Below are positions 26,585 to 35,228 of a stretch of DNA of 64,000 nucleotides, one piece after another. The notes below the pieces were generated by a model that was not told the DNA's origin, did no database searches, and saw nothing but the letters and a program-made list of their open reading frames with translations. Position numbers and translations under genes: made by a program. This stretch comes from Tistrella mobilis (lineage in GTDB: Bacteria > Pseudomonadota > Alphaproteobacteria > Tistrellales > Tistrellaceae). The DNA lies in assembly GCF_039634785.1 (NCBI RefSeq), contig NZ_JBBIAB010000002.1:431271-495270 (forward strand), written 5' to 3'. Numbering within the stretch: the stretch's first letter is position 1; each line of letters starts with the position of its first letter.

Positions 26585-27175
26585 TCAATTCAGCGGCACG
26601 CAAGCCGCCGGCTGGTCACCTGCCAGCCGCAACAGCGGCCAGCGGTCGCGCCAGCCCTTGTCCTTCACCCGCTGAAGATGAACCGCATGGCGTGCGGGTG
26701 CCATGAAGGCCGGGGTCGGGCGGGCGATGATCGCGAACAGATCCTCCAGCCCATGCGGCGCCGCCACACGCAGCTGCCCATCGGGTGCCAGTTGCACCGC
26801 AACGGCGGTCGCCGTCTCGGGCCAATGGCGCATCGCATCCACCGCCGAGGCATAGGGCGGGTCGTCATTGCGCAGATGCATACGCGCCTGATTATCGACC
26901 GACCACCGCACATCCGGTCGCATCGCGGATAATTGTGCCTCCAGCGCCTTGTCCTGTTCGCGATGCGGCCGCAGTGCATCGAACCAGATCACATCGATAT
27001 CGTTGCGGGGCAATTCCGGAGGTCGGCCGTGCAGATGGTCCCACACCAGATCACGCACGAATCCGGCCGCAATCCAGCAATCGGAGAGGCCACATGCGGC
27101 AACCTCCCCCAGGATCGACAGATGGGCGGGGGATGCGGTTACAATGGTGATCAGGCGTCGTTCCAGCGTGTCCAT
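26585..27175 (-). CDS. Nucleotidyltransferase family protein
   Basis: A 196-residue protein. CWIAAGFVRDLVWDHLHGRP followed by NDIDVIWFD is the nucleotidyltransferase core: a Gly-rich helix start then the D-x-D metal ligands. LFAIIARPTPAFMAPARHAV and KVKDKGWRDRWP-like ends (RVKDKGWRDRWP here) are typical of the small stand-alone NTase family formerly DUF925. GAGGAGG ahead of the MDTLERR methionine sets the start. The substrate is unknown. It lies downstream of the kinase/sulfotransferase genes on the same strand, after a 287-bp gap. Confidence 0.75.
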   Translation of the reverse strand: MDTLERRLITIVTASPAHLSILGEVAACGLSDCWIAAGFVRDLVWDHLHGRPPELPRNDIDVIWFDALRPHREQDKALEAQLSAMRPDVRWSVDNQARMHLRNDDPPYASAVDAMRHWPETATAVAVQLAPDGQLRVAAPHGLEDLFAIIARPTPAFMAPARHAVHLQRVKDKGWRDRWPLLRLAGDQPAACVPLN

Positions 27176-27462
27176 GCCGCCCTCCTCTCCATCCATCTCG
27201 ATTTTTCTTTCTGGATCAATGTGTTGGAGGCCATCGCATGCGCAGCCGCAGGCGGCCGGACCGCCCTGCCCCCGGCAGCGATCATCGCATGATCACCGGC
27301 CCTTCGACAGCCTGAAATCCCCTCAATAAAGTCGATAAGATATAGTTATCGAACTTTGAAATAGAAGATGACGTAAGCTGAGCGGCTACAACTGCGGCAG
27401 CTGCATCTGCTCACAATCACCAAAGACACAGCCTCGCACCCATTGCCAGCCAGAACAGAAGG

Positions 27463-28332
27463 TCAGCCCTCCCATCCGCCATCAGCCCGATAGTCGAAGC
27501 GCTGCATCATCTCCGCCGACCGGTCCGCCAGCTCCCGCAGCAGCGCCGGATCTGCGTCCTGCCAGCCGATGCCGCTCCGTCCCGCGCGGAAAAAGGCCGG
27601 CGAGGTGGCCGGCCGTTCGCGGAAGCCGGCTTCACGTTCCTCGGCCTGCAGGCGGTCGAAGCGGCTGAAATCCACCGCCCGTGCGATCAGTCCGGCATCG
27701 TCCGCCAGCCCGGCCACCGCCGCGGCGCGGGTGAAACCGGCGATCGGGTCGGCGCGCAGATCCTCGTATCGCAGGCTGATCACCGGCCAGGGCAGATCAT
27801 CGGCGGTCCACGACGCCGCATGGCCGGCCCAGCTGCCGACGCGTTCCGCGGTCGCCACATGCATGCGGTCGGCGGCCCGGTCGAGGTGATGGTCTGAATC
27901 CAACATGGCGCGGATCGTCCGGTCGATCGTCCAGCCCAGATGCGGCGCATAGGATGCCGCCACATCGAAGGGATGGCGCACCAGGTGGATCACGCCCTGC
28001 ATGATCTCGGGCGGATACAGCCAGTCGCCCATCTCGGTGCGCCGCGCCGTTTCATGGGTCTTGATGATCAGTGGCGATGTGTCGGGTTGTGTCGCCGCGA
28101 AGCCGCGCAGCACGTCCGGCCAGTAGCGATCGATTTCGGCCGCGGTCAGATTCGCCGCATCGATCGGTGCGAAGCCGTCGAAGATCATCCGGCGCAGATT
28201 GTAGAAACCGTTATCGATATCGTTGATCGAAATCGGCGCCGTGGCGCGACGGCAGACATGGTCCAGCACCAGCCGGGTCCAGGTATTGCCCGATCGCGGA
28301 TAGCTTGCGATCACCACCATCTTCGCGGTCAT
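27463..28332 (-). CDS. Sulfotransferase family protein (copy 1)
   Basis: A 289-residue PAPS-dependent sulfotransferase-like protein. IASYPRSGNTWTRLVL near the N-terminus (residues 8-23) is the 5'-phosphosulfate loop, and GVIHLVRHPFDVAASYAPH near the middle is the 3'-phosphate motif. It would transfer sulfate to an unknown acceptor. The ATG overlaps the stop of the kinase-like gene (ATGA), so the two are translated as a pair. A paralogue of exactly the same length sits 0.9 kb upstream behind a paralogous kinase. Confidence 0.85.
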   Translation of the reverse strand: MTAKMVVIASYPRSGNTWTRLVLDHVCRRATAPISINDIDNGFYNLRRMIFDGFAPIDAANLTAAEIDRYWPDVLRGFAATQPDTSPLIIKTHETARRTEMGDWLYPPEIMQGVIHLVRHPFDVAASYAPHLGWTIDRTIRAMLDSDHHLDRAADRMHVATAERVGSWAGHAASWTADDLPWPVISLRYEDLRADPIAGFTRAAAVAGLADDAGLIARAVDFSRFDRLQAEEREAGFRERPATSPAFFRAGRSGIGWQDADPALLRELADRSAEMMQRFDYRADGGWEG

Positions 28333-29195
28333 TTCCCGGCCTCCGACATCCAGGCAATCACCCGCTCGCACAGCTGATCAGGCGGCGGTTCCTTTGCCGC
28401 CCCCAGGCTCAGCACCCGAAGCCGCGCGACGACCCGCGATATCAGCGCCATATGGGCGGCCTGCCGACCCATCGCCCGCAGCTGGCGCAGCCGGAAAGAT
28501 TCGGTGGCCAGAATCCGGATCCGGTCGATGGCCATCGCCGCAACCACGTCCTTCTCCTCGCCGCGATTAAGCAGCACCACATGACCGAGTACCACCGGTG
28601 CGGGCACCGATTTGGTTCGCCACAACACCCGGCTGTGGCCCGGCCGTGTCCGCGGCAGCTCCGCCGGGTTCAGATCCAGCATCCGGGCCGTATCCGGCCA
28701 GAGCGCCAGCACCGGCGTGCCGGGCCAGACCATGGGTCGTCCGTCACCATCCACGGTCAGCCGCACCACCTCGTCGGCCACGAAATGCCAGCCGCGGCGC
28801 AACAGATGCCCGGCCATCAGCGACTTGCCGGCCCCCGACAGGCCGGTGATCGCCAGCGCCGGTCCGCCATCGGGCGGAACCAGACAGGCCGCATGCAGCG
28901 CCACCTCGCCGCGCTGCTGGATCACCGCGGTCAAGGGGGTTCGGATGGCGAAATAGGCCAGCTCGTCATCGCTCACCCCTGGCGCGCCGGCCATCAGCAG
29001 CCGCCGGCCCTCTTCGGCCAGAAACCGGCCGATACCGGGCATGCGGATCAGCAGCCGGTCGGGCATCGCCTCGACGAAGGCGTTCACCGCGGTGGCACCG
29101 TCCAGATGTGCCGGCAACTCGTCCACCCGCCGGATGTCGAGATCGGGAATATCGGGGAGGGTGAAGGCTGACATGTCGGACGGGGCGGTCATCAT
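28329..29195 (-). CDS. HPr-kinase/PEPCK-fold kinase-like protein (copy 1)
   Basis: A 288-residue protein with a P-loop GLSGAGKS at 118-125 preceded by HAACLV. WHFVADEVVRL follows (D141-E142), the arrangement of the HPr kinase/phosphorylase C-terminal domain. HPr-kinase homologues are known as peptide kinases in some RiPP clusters, such as the paeninodin lasso peptide kinase; that is family knowledge, not shown here. No HPr or PTS gene is nearby. The start was set at MMTAPSD by alignment with copy 2. It is coupled to the downstream sulfotransferase. Confidence 0.72.
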   Translation of the reverse strand: MMTAPSDMSAFTLPDIPDLDIRRVDELPAHLDGATAVNAFVEAMPDRLLIRMPGIGRFLAEEGRRLLMAGAPGVSDDELAYFAIRTPLTAVIQQRGEVALHAACLVPPDGGPALAITGLSGAGKSLMAGHLLRRGWHFVADEVVRLTVDGDGRPMVWPGTPVLALWPDTARMLDLNPAELPRTRPGHSRVLWRTKSVPAPVVLGHVVLLNRGEEKDVVAAMAIDRIRILATESFRLRQLRAMGRQAAHMALISRVVARLRVLSLGAAKEPPPDQLCERVIAWMSEAGK

Positions 29196-29271
29196 GCTCG
29201 CGATCTGCGTGGGTTGGGCGGCGCAACTATACACGAAGACGGGTCGCCCCCACAAAACATGTGCCCAGGCC

Positions 29272-30141
29272 TCAACCCTCCCACCCGCCATCGGCCCGAT
29301 AGCCGAAGCACCGCATCATCTCCGCCGACCGGTCCGCCAGCTCCCGCAGCAGCGCCGGATCTGCGTCCGGCCAGCCGATGCCGCTCCGTCCGGCCCGGAA
29401 GAACGCCGGTGACCTGCCGGGGCGTTCGCGAAAACCCGCACGCCGTTCCTCTGCCTGCAGGCGGTCGAAGCGGCAGAACCCGACCGCCCGTGCGACCAGC
29501 CCGGTATCTTCCGTCAACCCGGCCAGCGCGGCAGCCCGGGTGAAGCCGGCGGTCGCATCCGCGCGCAGATCCTCGTATCGCAGGCTGATCACCGGCCAGG
29601 GCAGATCCTCCGCGGTCCACGACGCCGTATGGCCGGCCCAGCTGCCGACGGTTTCAGGCATCGGCAGCTGCAGCCGGTCCATGTCTCCGCCGATGCGGTG
29701 TGCCGGGTCCAGCAGCGCGCGAATGGTGTCGTCGATCGTCCAGCCCCGATGATGGGCATAGGATGCCGCCACATCGAAGGGATGCCGCACCAGATGGATG
29801 ACACCGCGCACGATCTCGGGCGGATAGAGCCAGGCGCCGGCATCCGTGCGCCGGGCCGCCTCATGGGTCTTCAGAACCAGCGGCTCATCCGCCGGCTGTG
29901 CCATCGCCAGGCTCCGAAACACCTCGGGCCAGTAGCGGTCGATTTCGGTGACGGTCAGATCCGATGCTTCGACCGGTGCGAACCGGTCGAAAATCATCCG
30001 GCGCTGCACATAAAGGCCGGTTTCGATGTCGTTGATCGAGATCGGCGCCCGGGCGCGGCGGATCACATGATCCAGCACCAGCCTCGTCCAGGTGTTGCCG
30101 GATTTGGGATAGCTCGCAATCAGCACCAGCGCGGCCGTCAC
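29272..30141 (-). CDS. Sulfotransferase family protein (copy 2)
   Basis: A 289-residue paralogue of copy 1. IASYPKSGNTWTRLVL is the 5'-phosphosulfate loop and GVIHLVRHPFDVAASYAHH the 3'-phosphate motif. The C-terminal YRADGGWEG is identical in both copies, while the central region diverges (DPAHRIGGDMDRLQLPMPE in place of DSDHHLDRAADRMHVATAE). Start GTG overlaps the TGA of the upstream kinase gene (GTGA). Divergence between the copies suggests different acceptors, or an old duplication. Confidence 0.85.
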   Translation of the reverse strand: MTAALVLIASYPKSGNTWTRLVLDHVIRRARAPISINDIETGLYVQRRMIFDRFAPVEASDLTVTEIDRYWPEVFRSLAMAQPADEPLVLKTHEAARRTDAGAWLYPPEIVRGVIHLVRHPFDVAASYAHHRGWTIDDTIRALLDPAHRIGGDMDRLQLPMPETVGSWAGHTASWTAEDLPWPVISLRYEDLRADATAGFTRAAALAGLTEDTGLVARAVGFCRFDRLQAEERRAGFRERPGRSPAFFRAGRSGIGWPDADPALLRELADRSAEMMRCFGYRADGGWEG

Positions 30142-31001
30142 CCCCCGGTCTCCGCAACCCGTTCGGCCAGGCGGTCGCAAAGTTCGTCTGGCGACGGTCT
30201 GTGCGCAACGCCCAGGCGCCACACCTGCAACTGTGTTGCAAGCCGTGTCATCATCGCCATATGCGCTGCCTGCCGGCCCATCGCCCGCACCTGCCGGGGG
30301 CGGAACACCTCGGCGGCCAGGGTTTCCAGCCGATCGACCCCGCTCAGCCTGTCCGTATCCCCGGCCCGGTACGGATCGAGCAGCACCACATGCCCCAGCG
30401 CCACCGGCCCCGACATCGGTATCGCCTGGTGCAACACCCTGCCATGCTGCGGCCGCGCCATGGGCAGCGCCGCGGGCGTGATGCCCAGCATCCGCGCGGC
30501 ATCCGGCCAGAGTGCCACGACCGGCGTGCCCGGCCAGGCAAGCGGCCGCCCCTCGGCGTCCAGCGTCACCCGCACCACCTCGTCGGCCACGAACCGCCAG
30601 CCGCGCCCCAGCAGCATTGCCGCCAGCGTCGACTTGCCGGCGCCCGACACACCGCTGATGGCGACCGCCGCCTGCCCCTCGGGCGGCATCAGACAGGCCG
30701 CATGCAGTGGCAACTCCCCCCGCTGATGGATCAACCCGGCAAGCGGGGTGCGGACGGCGAAATAGTCCAGATCCGCGTCGGACACCCCGGCCTCGCCGGC
30801 GATCAGAAGCCGCCGCCCCTCCTCGGCCAGAAACCGGCCGATGCCGGGCATGCGGACCAGCAACCGGTCGGGCGTCGCCTCGACGAACCCGTTCACCGGC
30901 AGCGCCCCGGCCAGGTGTTCCGGAAGGGCCGCGACGCGGCGGATGTCCACATCCGGAAGCTCCGGGATGGTGATCATCGGCGTCTGATCTCTGCTGGACA
31001 T
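30138..31001 (-). CDS. HPr-kinase/PEPCK-fold kinase-like protein (copy 2)
   Basis: A 287-residue paralogue of copy 1. It opens with ITIPELPDVDIRRVAALPE, carries VAISGVSGAGKSTLAAMLLG (P-loop) at about 112-130 and then WRFVADEVVRVTL. The N-terminal region NGFVEATPDRLLVRMPGIG is shared almost word for word with copy 1. It is the first gene of the four-gene kinase-sulfotransferase run. Its promoter must lie in the AT-rich gap shared with the divergent 57-codon ORF. Confidence 0.72.
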   Translation of the reverse strand: MSSRDQTPMITIPELPDVDIRRVAALPEHLAGALPVNGFVEATPDRLLVRMPGIGRFLAEEGRRLLIAGEAGVSDADLDYFAVRTPLAGLIHQRGELPLHAACLMPPEGQAAVAISGVSGAGKSTLAAMLLGRGWRFVADEVVRVTLDAEGRPLAWPGTPVVALWPDAARMLGITPAALPMARPQHGRVLHQAIPMSGPVALGHVVLLDPYRAGDTDRLSGVDRLETLAAEVFRPRQVRAMGRQAAHMAMMTRLATQLQVWRLGVAHRPSPDELCDRLAERVAETGG

Positions 31002-31276
31002 GCCGGGTCCTGAGGCTTGATGAGAGGTTTACATCGTCGTTGTATACCTGTAGCCGATCGTTGGTACAGGCAGATCATTCTCCCTATCCTGCACCCTGCC
31101 GGGTTTCCAATTAATGAATCGATATCATCCTACTGTGACTTCATACGATATCCAGATCGCGAAATCAGAGATGGAAACACCGGCTAATTTCAGCTTTGAC
31201 CGGCAGCCACGTGCTGCAATACGTGGATAACATGTGCTATTGAATGAAGACTTGATCCAGTGATCGGAAAATCGAC
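31002..31276. promoter_or_regulatory. AT-rich divergent promoter region between kinase copy 2 and the putative precursor gene
   Basis: 275 bp noticeably poorer in G+C than its surroundings. It separates two divergent reading frames. Inverted motifs such as CACGTGCTGCAATACGTG occur near the precursor side. I could not assign -35/-10 boxes with confidence. Confidence 0.4.
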
Positions 31277-31450
31277 ATGAAAAGCTATATCTCCTCCATC
31301 TCGCATCACCATTCGGTTGATGGTCGTGGGCATGAAGACAGAGCGCAGCCCAGCTGGTCGCGCCCGGTTCTGCGGCCGCTGTCGATCGCCTCGGACACGT
31401 TGGTAGGCAGCTCGACTGTCATCACTGACGGCGTCGGCTGCGCTTCGTGA
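31277..31450 (+). CDS. Small peptide, candidate RiPP precursor
   Basis: A 57-codon ORF: a hydrophilic His/Asp/Arg-rich start (SHHHSVDGRGHEDRAQ), then WSRPVLRPLSIASDTL, then a small-residue end GSSTVITDGVGCAS with a terminal Ser. Proteobacterial RiPP precursors often carry a P-x-L-x-x-L leader motif followed by a Thr and a Gly-started core. Here Gly44 with Asp51 would make position 1 and position 8 of a core, the spacing of a lasso macrolactam. However, the Thr is at -3 rather than the usual -2. The kinase homologues next door could modify a terminal Ser, as in paeninodin. The ribosome site is weak, and no cyclase or protease gene is in the window. A chance ORF cannot be excluded. Confidence 0.45.
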   Translation: MKSYISSISHHHSVDGRGHEDRAQPSWSRPVLRPLSIASDTLVGSSTVITDGVGCAS

Positions 31451-31498
31451 CTGCCGCAGACCCGTGGCGCAGACCCGGCCCTCAGGCGTGATCTGCCC

Positions 31499-32617
31499 TC
31501 AGACGTGATGTGACTGCCCGATCGGCGCTGCCCCCGCCGCCTCGCGGTGCATGATCAGCCGTCGGACCCGTCGGCCTGCCGCCTCCAGCGCCAGAACCGG
31601 CAGCAGAAGCGGTAGCACGCGGCCGAAATGGCGATCGATCCAGGCGATCCGGTCATCCGGATACCGGCTGGTCGATCGCCGGGCGGCGTGATTGCGCAAA
31701 ATGCCGCGCGCCAGCCGGCCGGTCCCGACAGCCGGCTCTGCCGGCGCCCCCGCCTCGGCCAGGCGGGTCATCAGCCGGCCGATATCCGCCGGCACCGGCC
31801 CTTTCGGCACCTCGGCATACCACCAGCCCTTGTGATGCACGCCATGGCTGCGGCAGCGCTCCAGATGGTGCGGATCGGTGGTGCGGTTTGTCGCCAGATC
31901 GGCATGGGCGAACCGGCGGAATTTTCGGGCCGGACGTGCCGCCGGATCGATATACGAGAAATGCCGGCCGGCGCCCGGAATGACCGGTGCGGCATGCACC
32001 CCCCGGCGCAGGGCCTGCATCGATCGCGGCGGCAGGCCGCGGGCCGGATCGCCCAGAATGTCCATCACCCGCACGACCACGCCCGGCGCACAGAACCACA
32101 TCGGGTCCAGCGCCTCCCAGTGCCCCGGCTTCAGGCGTGGCAGGGCCGTGGCAAAAGGCAGTGCCGGATCGGCGCAGCAGGGCGAACGCGGCCCCAGGCG
32201 CAGCGGATGCTCGTAATGGCGGGTCATGCCCAGCCGCATCGGCTGTTCCAGCCCGTCGCGTTTCAGCCGGCGCAGCACCTCCGGGTCGGGGATCTCGTCC
32301 ACATCCAGGATCAGCACCAGATCGTCGGGGCGGGCGTCTTGCAGCGCGAACACCGCCGCATTGCGCTGGAAGGCCTCGCGATCCCAGCCCGAACTGTCGG
32401 CCGGCCCAAGCCGGGGCAGGCTGATATGGCGGATGCGGGCGGCCAGATCCGGCCGCGACGCCCGCGCCTCTGCCCAGGCGAGCGGCTTGGGCGCGCCCTG
32501 CATGGTCTGCGCGCCCTCGACCAGAATATGCTGGTCGACCACGCCATCGAGTTCCGCGATGCGATGCGCCAGCATGACGAATTCGCCGTCGAACAGGAAG
32601 CAGTCATAGATGCGGCG
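31499..32617 (-). CDS. GT17-type N-acetylglucosaminyltransferase-like protein
   Basis: A 372-residue cytosolic glycosyltransferase. It opens with RRIYDCFLFDGEFVMLAHRI and VDQHILVEG. It contains the metal-binding DVDEIPDPEVLRRL (LVLILDVDEIP), as in family 17 beta-1,4-mannosyl-glycoprotein N-acetylglucosaminyltransferase-like proteins common in bacterial polysaccharide loci. GRHFSYID and the His-rich HGVHHKGWW are later conserved patches. I set the start at MRRIYDC because that is where family similarity begins. It sits next to the kinase/sulfotransferase group, so peptide or glycan decoration is possible. Confidence 0.72.
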   Translation of the reverse strand, partial: RRIYDCFLFDGEFVMLAHRIAELDGVVDQHILVEGAQTMQGAPKPLAWAEARASRPDLAARIRHISLPRLGPADSSGWDREAFQRNAAVFALQDARPDDLVLILDVDEIPDPEVLRRLKRDGLEQPMRLGMTRHYEHPLRLGPRSPCCADPALPFATALPRLKPGHWEALDPMWFCAPGVVVRVMDILGDPARGLPPRSMQALRRGVHAAPVIPGAGRHFSYIDPAARPARKFRRFAHADLATNRTTDPHHLERCRSHGVHHKGWWYAEVPKGPVPADIGRLMTRLAEAGAPAEPAVGTGRLARGILRNHAARRSTSRYPDDRIAWIDRHFGRVLPLLLPVLALEAAGRRVRRLIMHREAAGAAPIGQSHHV

Positions 32618-32717
32618 CATCGAGCCATCCCTCGGAATACCGTAGGGCCCTCGGAACACGGCAGGGCCGGCCCGTCATCCGGGCCGGCCCATTCTTAGCC
32701 GATGATCCGGCGGGTGA

Positions 32718-34070
32718 TCAATGCGCCAGCGTCGGTGCCGCCGCCGGTGCGCCTGCATGGCCATGCCGGCGCAGTGCGAAGACGGCAGCCGAGGCGAGCA
32801 GGGCCGGCACCACGGCGGCCATCACCACCCATTCGGTGCTCCAGCCCGCGCCGATCAGCAGGCCGCCGGCCACCGGGCCGATGATCGAGCCGATCCGGCC
32901 GACCCCCAGCGCCCAGCCGACACCGGTGGAGCGGATCGCGGTCGGGTAGACGCCGGCCGTCAGCGCGTTCATGCCGATCTGCGCGCCGACCACGCCATAG
33001 CCCGCCAGGAAGGTGGCCGGCATCAGGATCCAGAGATCCGAGGCACCGAGTGCGACCAGCGCGATGAAGCCGGCCGAGGCGGCATAGGCCGAGCCCAGCA
33101 CCAGATGCGGGTTCAGCCGGTCGATCATCCGACCGAGGGTGATGGCGCCGACCACGCCGCCGAAATTCAGGATCGCGGTCGACAGAATGGCGATCTGGAG
33201 CGGCAGCCCGGCGCCGCGCAGCAGCGAAGGCAGCCAGTTCACCAGGAAATACATCACCAGCAGGTTCATGAAGAAGGCGACCCAGAGCAGCAGGGTCACC
33301 CGGGCGCGACCGTCTTCGAACAGCTTGCGGACCGGAAAGCCCTTGGCTTTCGGCTCGTTCAGCACATAGCTCCGGGGGCCGCCGGCCGCGATCGCGGGGT
33401 CGAGCCGGCGCATGATCCGGTCGATCTTCTCGGCCGGTGCCCCGCGCGCAACCAGATAGCGCACCGATTCCGGCAGCATCACGATCAGCAGCACTAGTAC
33501 CACCAGCGGCGCGATGCCGCCCAGGATGAACACCGAATGCCAGCCGAAGGCGGCGATCATCGGCGCCGAGAGCACGCCGCCGATGGTGGAGCCCAGCGGA
33601 AAGCCGCAGAACATCACCGTCACCAGCGTGGCGCGCAGCCGCGCCGGGGCATATTCCGAGGTCAGCGCGATGATGTTGGGCATCGCCCCGCCCAGGCCCA
33701 GACCGGTCAGGAAGCGATAGAGCAGCAGCTCGTTCATCGTGCCGGCCCAGGCGGTGATCAGCGAAAACACGCCGAAAATCGCCATCGAGACCAGGATCAC
33801 GCTCTTGCGCCCGAAACGGTCGGCAGCGGGGCTGAGCACGAAGGCACCGACGGTCAGGCCGGCAAGGCCGGCGCCGAAGATCGGCCCGAAACTGGCCATG
33901 CTCATCTGCCAGTCTTCGGCGATGACCGGCGCGACATAGGCGATCGCCTGGGTGTCGAAACCGTCGAGTAGTGCGATCAGCGCACAAAGTGCCGTAATTG
34001 CGAACTGGAACCTGCCGAACCGGGCGCGTTCGATCGCCGCGGTCACGTCTATGGTCTCTGGCCGGGCCAT
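32718..34070 (-). CDS. MFS transporter, aromatic acid:H+ symporter (AAHS) type
   Basis: A 450-residue, 12-helix MFS protein. LLDGFDTQAIAYVAPVIAEDW in helix 1 is the AAHS D-G-F-D motif, DRFGRKSVILVS the loop 2-3 motif, and RFLTGLGLGGAMPNIIALTSEY the helix 4-5 motif. Members such as PcaK and BenK import hydroxylated benzoates; here the context points to salicylate or gentisate. GGAGGAGGG before MARPETID decides the start over an upstream ATG. It is the last gene of the salicylate hydroxylase/gentisate dioxygenase run. Confidence 0.9.
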   Translation of the reverse strand: MARPETIDVTAAIERARFGRFQFAITALCALIALLDGFDTQAIAYVAPVIAEDWQMSMASFGPIFGAGLAGLTVGAFVLSPAADRFGRKSVILVSMAIFGVFSLITAWAGTMNELLLYRFLTGLGLGGAMPNIIALTSEYAPARLRATLVTVMFCGFPLGSTIGGVLSAPMIAAFGWHSVFILGGIAPLVVLVLLIVMLPESVRYLVARGAPAEKIDRIMRRLDPAIAAGGPRSYVLNEPKAKGFPVRKLFEDGRARVTLLLWVAFFMNLLVMYFLVNWLPSLLRGAGLPLQIAILSTAILNFGGVVGAITLGRMIDRLNPHLVLGSAYAASAGFIALVALGASDLWILMPATFLAGYGVVGAQIGMNALTAGVYPTAIRSTGVGWALGVGRIGSIIGPVAGGLLIGAGWSTEWVVMAAVVPALLASAAVFALRRHGHAGAPAAAPTLAH

Positions 34071-34165
34071 AACCGCCCTCCTCCCATGTCTACCCATGTC
34101 TTTATGAGATTGCCCGGTTCCGCGGCACCCTGGCCGGTGCCGCGCCCGGATCTTCGCCCGTGATG

Positions 34166-35224
34166 TCAGGCGCTTGCGACCGCCTCGCGGTAGAGGCCGA
34201 GCTTTTCCTGCGCGGCCCGGTCGGAATAGCCGAACAGCACCAGCCGGCTGTCGGCCCTGATCGTCACCTCGCGCCAGGACGGCACGACCAGAAGGTCGCG
34301 TTCCGCCAGCGTGAAGACCTCGTCGCCGACCCGGGCCTCGCCCCGGCCTTCGACCACCACATAGACCGTGCCGTCGGAAGACCGCCGCGGCCGGGTTTCG
34401 AACCCCGCCGGCAGCAGCCGGACATGGGCGGCTATGGTCGGCATCACCGCCCCCCCGGTGGCCGGATTCAGGAATTCGAGCGCATGGCCCAGCACCGGAT
34501 CGGGTGCCTCGGCCGCCGCCAGATCGGCAAGCGCCGCCGACCAGTCGGCATGGGGGTAGTGGAACAGCGGCTGTGCCGCAGGCCGGCGATCGGCGGTGCT
34601 GCCGCGCAGCGGCCGAAGATTGCGGCCATAGCGGCGCGTGCTGTCGCCCGGGGCCACGGTCTCGGGGTGTTCCGCAGCCTCCAGCCGTTCGGCGAAACTG
34701 GCGTCGAAATGGCGCACGGTCGGGATGTCGAGCCCGTCGAGCCAGATCATCGGCTGGCCGGAATGATTGCCGTGATCATGCCACTGCCAGTTCGGCGTCA
34801 GCACCAGATCGAAGGGCCGCATCACGGCCTTTTCGCCATCGACCGCGGTATAGGCGCCATCGCCTTCCATCACGAAGCGCAGCGCCGACTGGCTGTGGCG
34901 ATGGCAGGGCGCCACCTCGCCCGGCAGGATCAGCTGCAACCCGGCATAAAGGCTGGGGGTGATGCCGGACGTGCCGGGCAGGCCGGGGTTTTCCAGAATC
35001 AGCACCCGGCGTTCGGCCTGTTCGGCGCTGATCAGATCCCCCGCCCGCAAGAGATGATCGCGGGCCGAGGCGTAGTCCCATTTCCAGGCCTGCGCCGGCG
35101 ACCGCGGCGTGGGCGTCACCAGCGCCGACAGCACTTCCCACAAGGGATACAGGCTCTTGGGCCGCATCTCCTCGTACAGCCGGTCCAGCTGTGCGCGGGC
35201 GTCGTTGGGCAGGGGAGCGGTCAT
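34166..35224 (-). CDS. Gentisate 1,2-dioxygenase
   Basis: A 352-residue bicupin Fe(II) enzyme cleaving gentisate to maleylpyruvate. The first cupin has the metal motif PCHRHSQSALRFVMEG (HxH with downstream E), then WHDHGNHSGQPMIWLDGLDIP. The second cupin covers about residues 240-340. The N-terminal ENPGLPGTSGITPSLYAGLQ is characteristic of gentisate/1-hydroxy-2-naphthoate dioxygenases. It begins 4 bp after the ferredoxin gene stop, in the same operon as the salicylate 5-hydroxylase genes that would supply gentisate. Confidence 0.9.
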   Translation of the reverse strand: MTAPLPNDARAQLDRLYEEMRPKSLYPLWEVLSALVTPTPRSPAQAWKWDYASARDHLLRAGDLISAEQAERRVLILENPGLPGTSGITPSLYAGLQLILPGEVAPCHRHSQSALRFVMEGDGAYTAVDGEKAVMRPFDLVLTPNWQWHDHGNHSGQPMIWLDGLDIPTVRHFDASFAERLEAAEHPETVAPGDSTRRYGRNLRPLRGSTADRRPAAQPLFHYPHADWSAALADLAAAEAPDPVLGHALEFLNPATGGAVMPTIAAHVRLLPAGFETRPRRSSDGTVYVVVEGRGEARVGDEVFTLAERDLLVVPSWREVTIRADSRLVLFGYSDRAAQEKLGLYREAVASA

Positions 35225-35228
35225 CGGA

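Noticed and set aside
27176..27462. Possible second small precursor gene (24-codon ORF near 27237)
   Set aside because: The product is Arg/Pro-rich, lacks a leader-core pattern, and overlaps nothing conserved between the two kinase pairs.
27463..32617. Complete lasso peptide cluster
   Set aside because: No asparagine-synthetase-like cyclase, RRE protein or transglutaminase-like protease is encoded in the window. Only the kinase, sulfotransferase and possible precursor are present.
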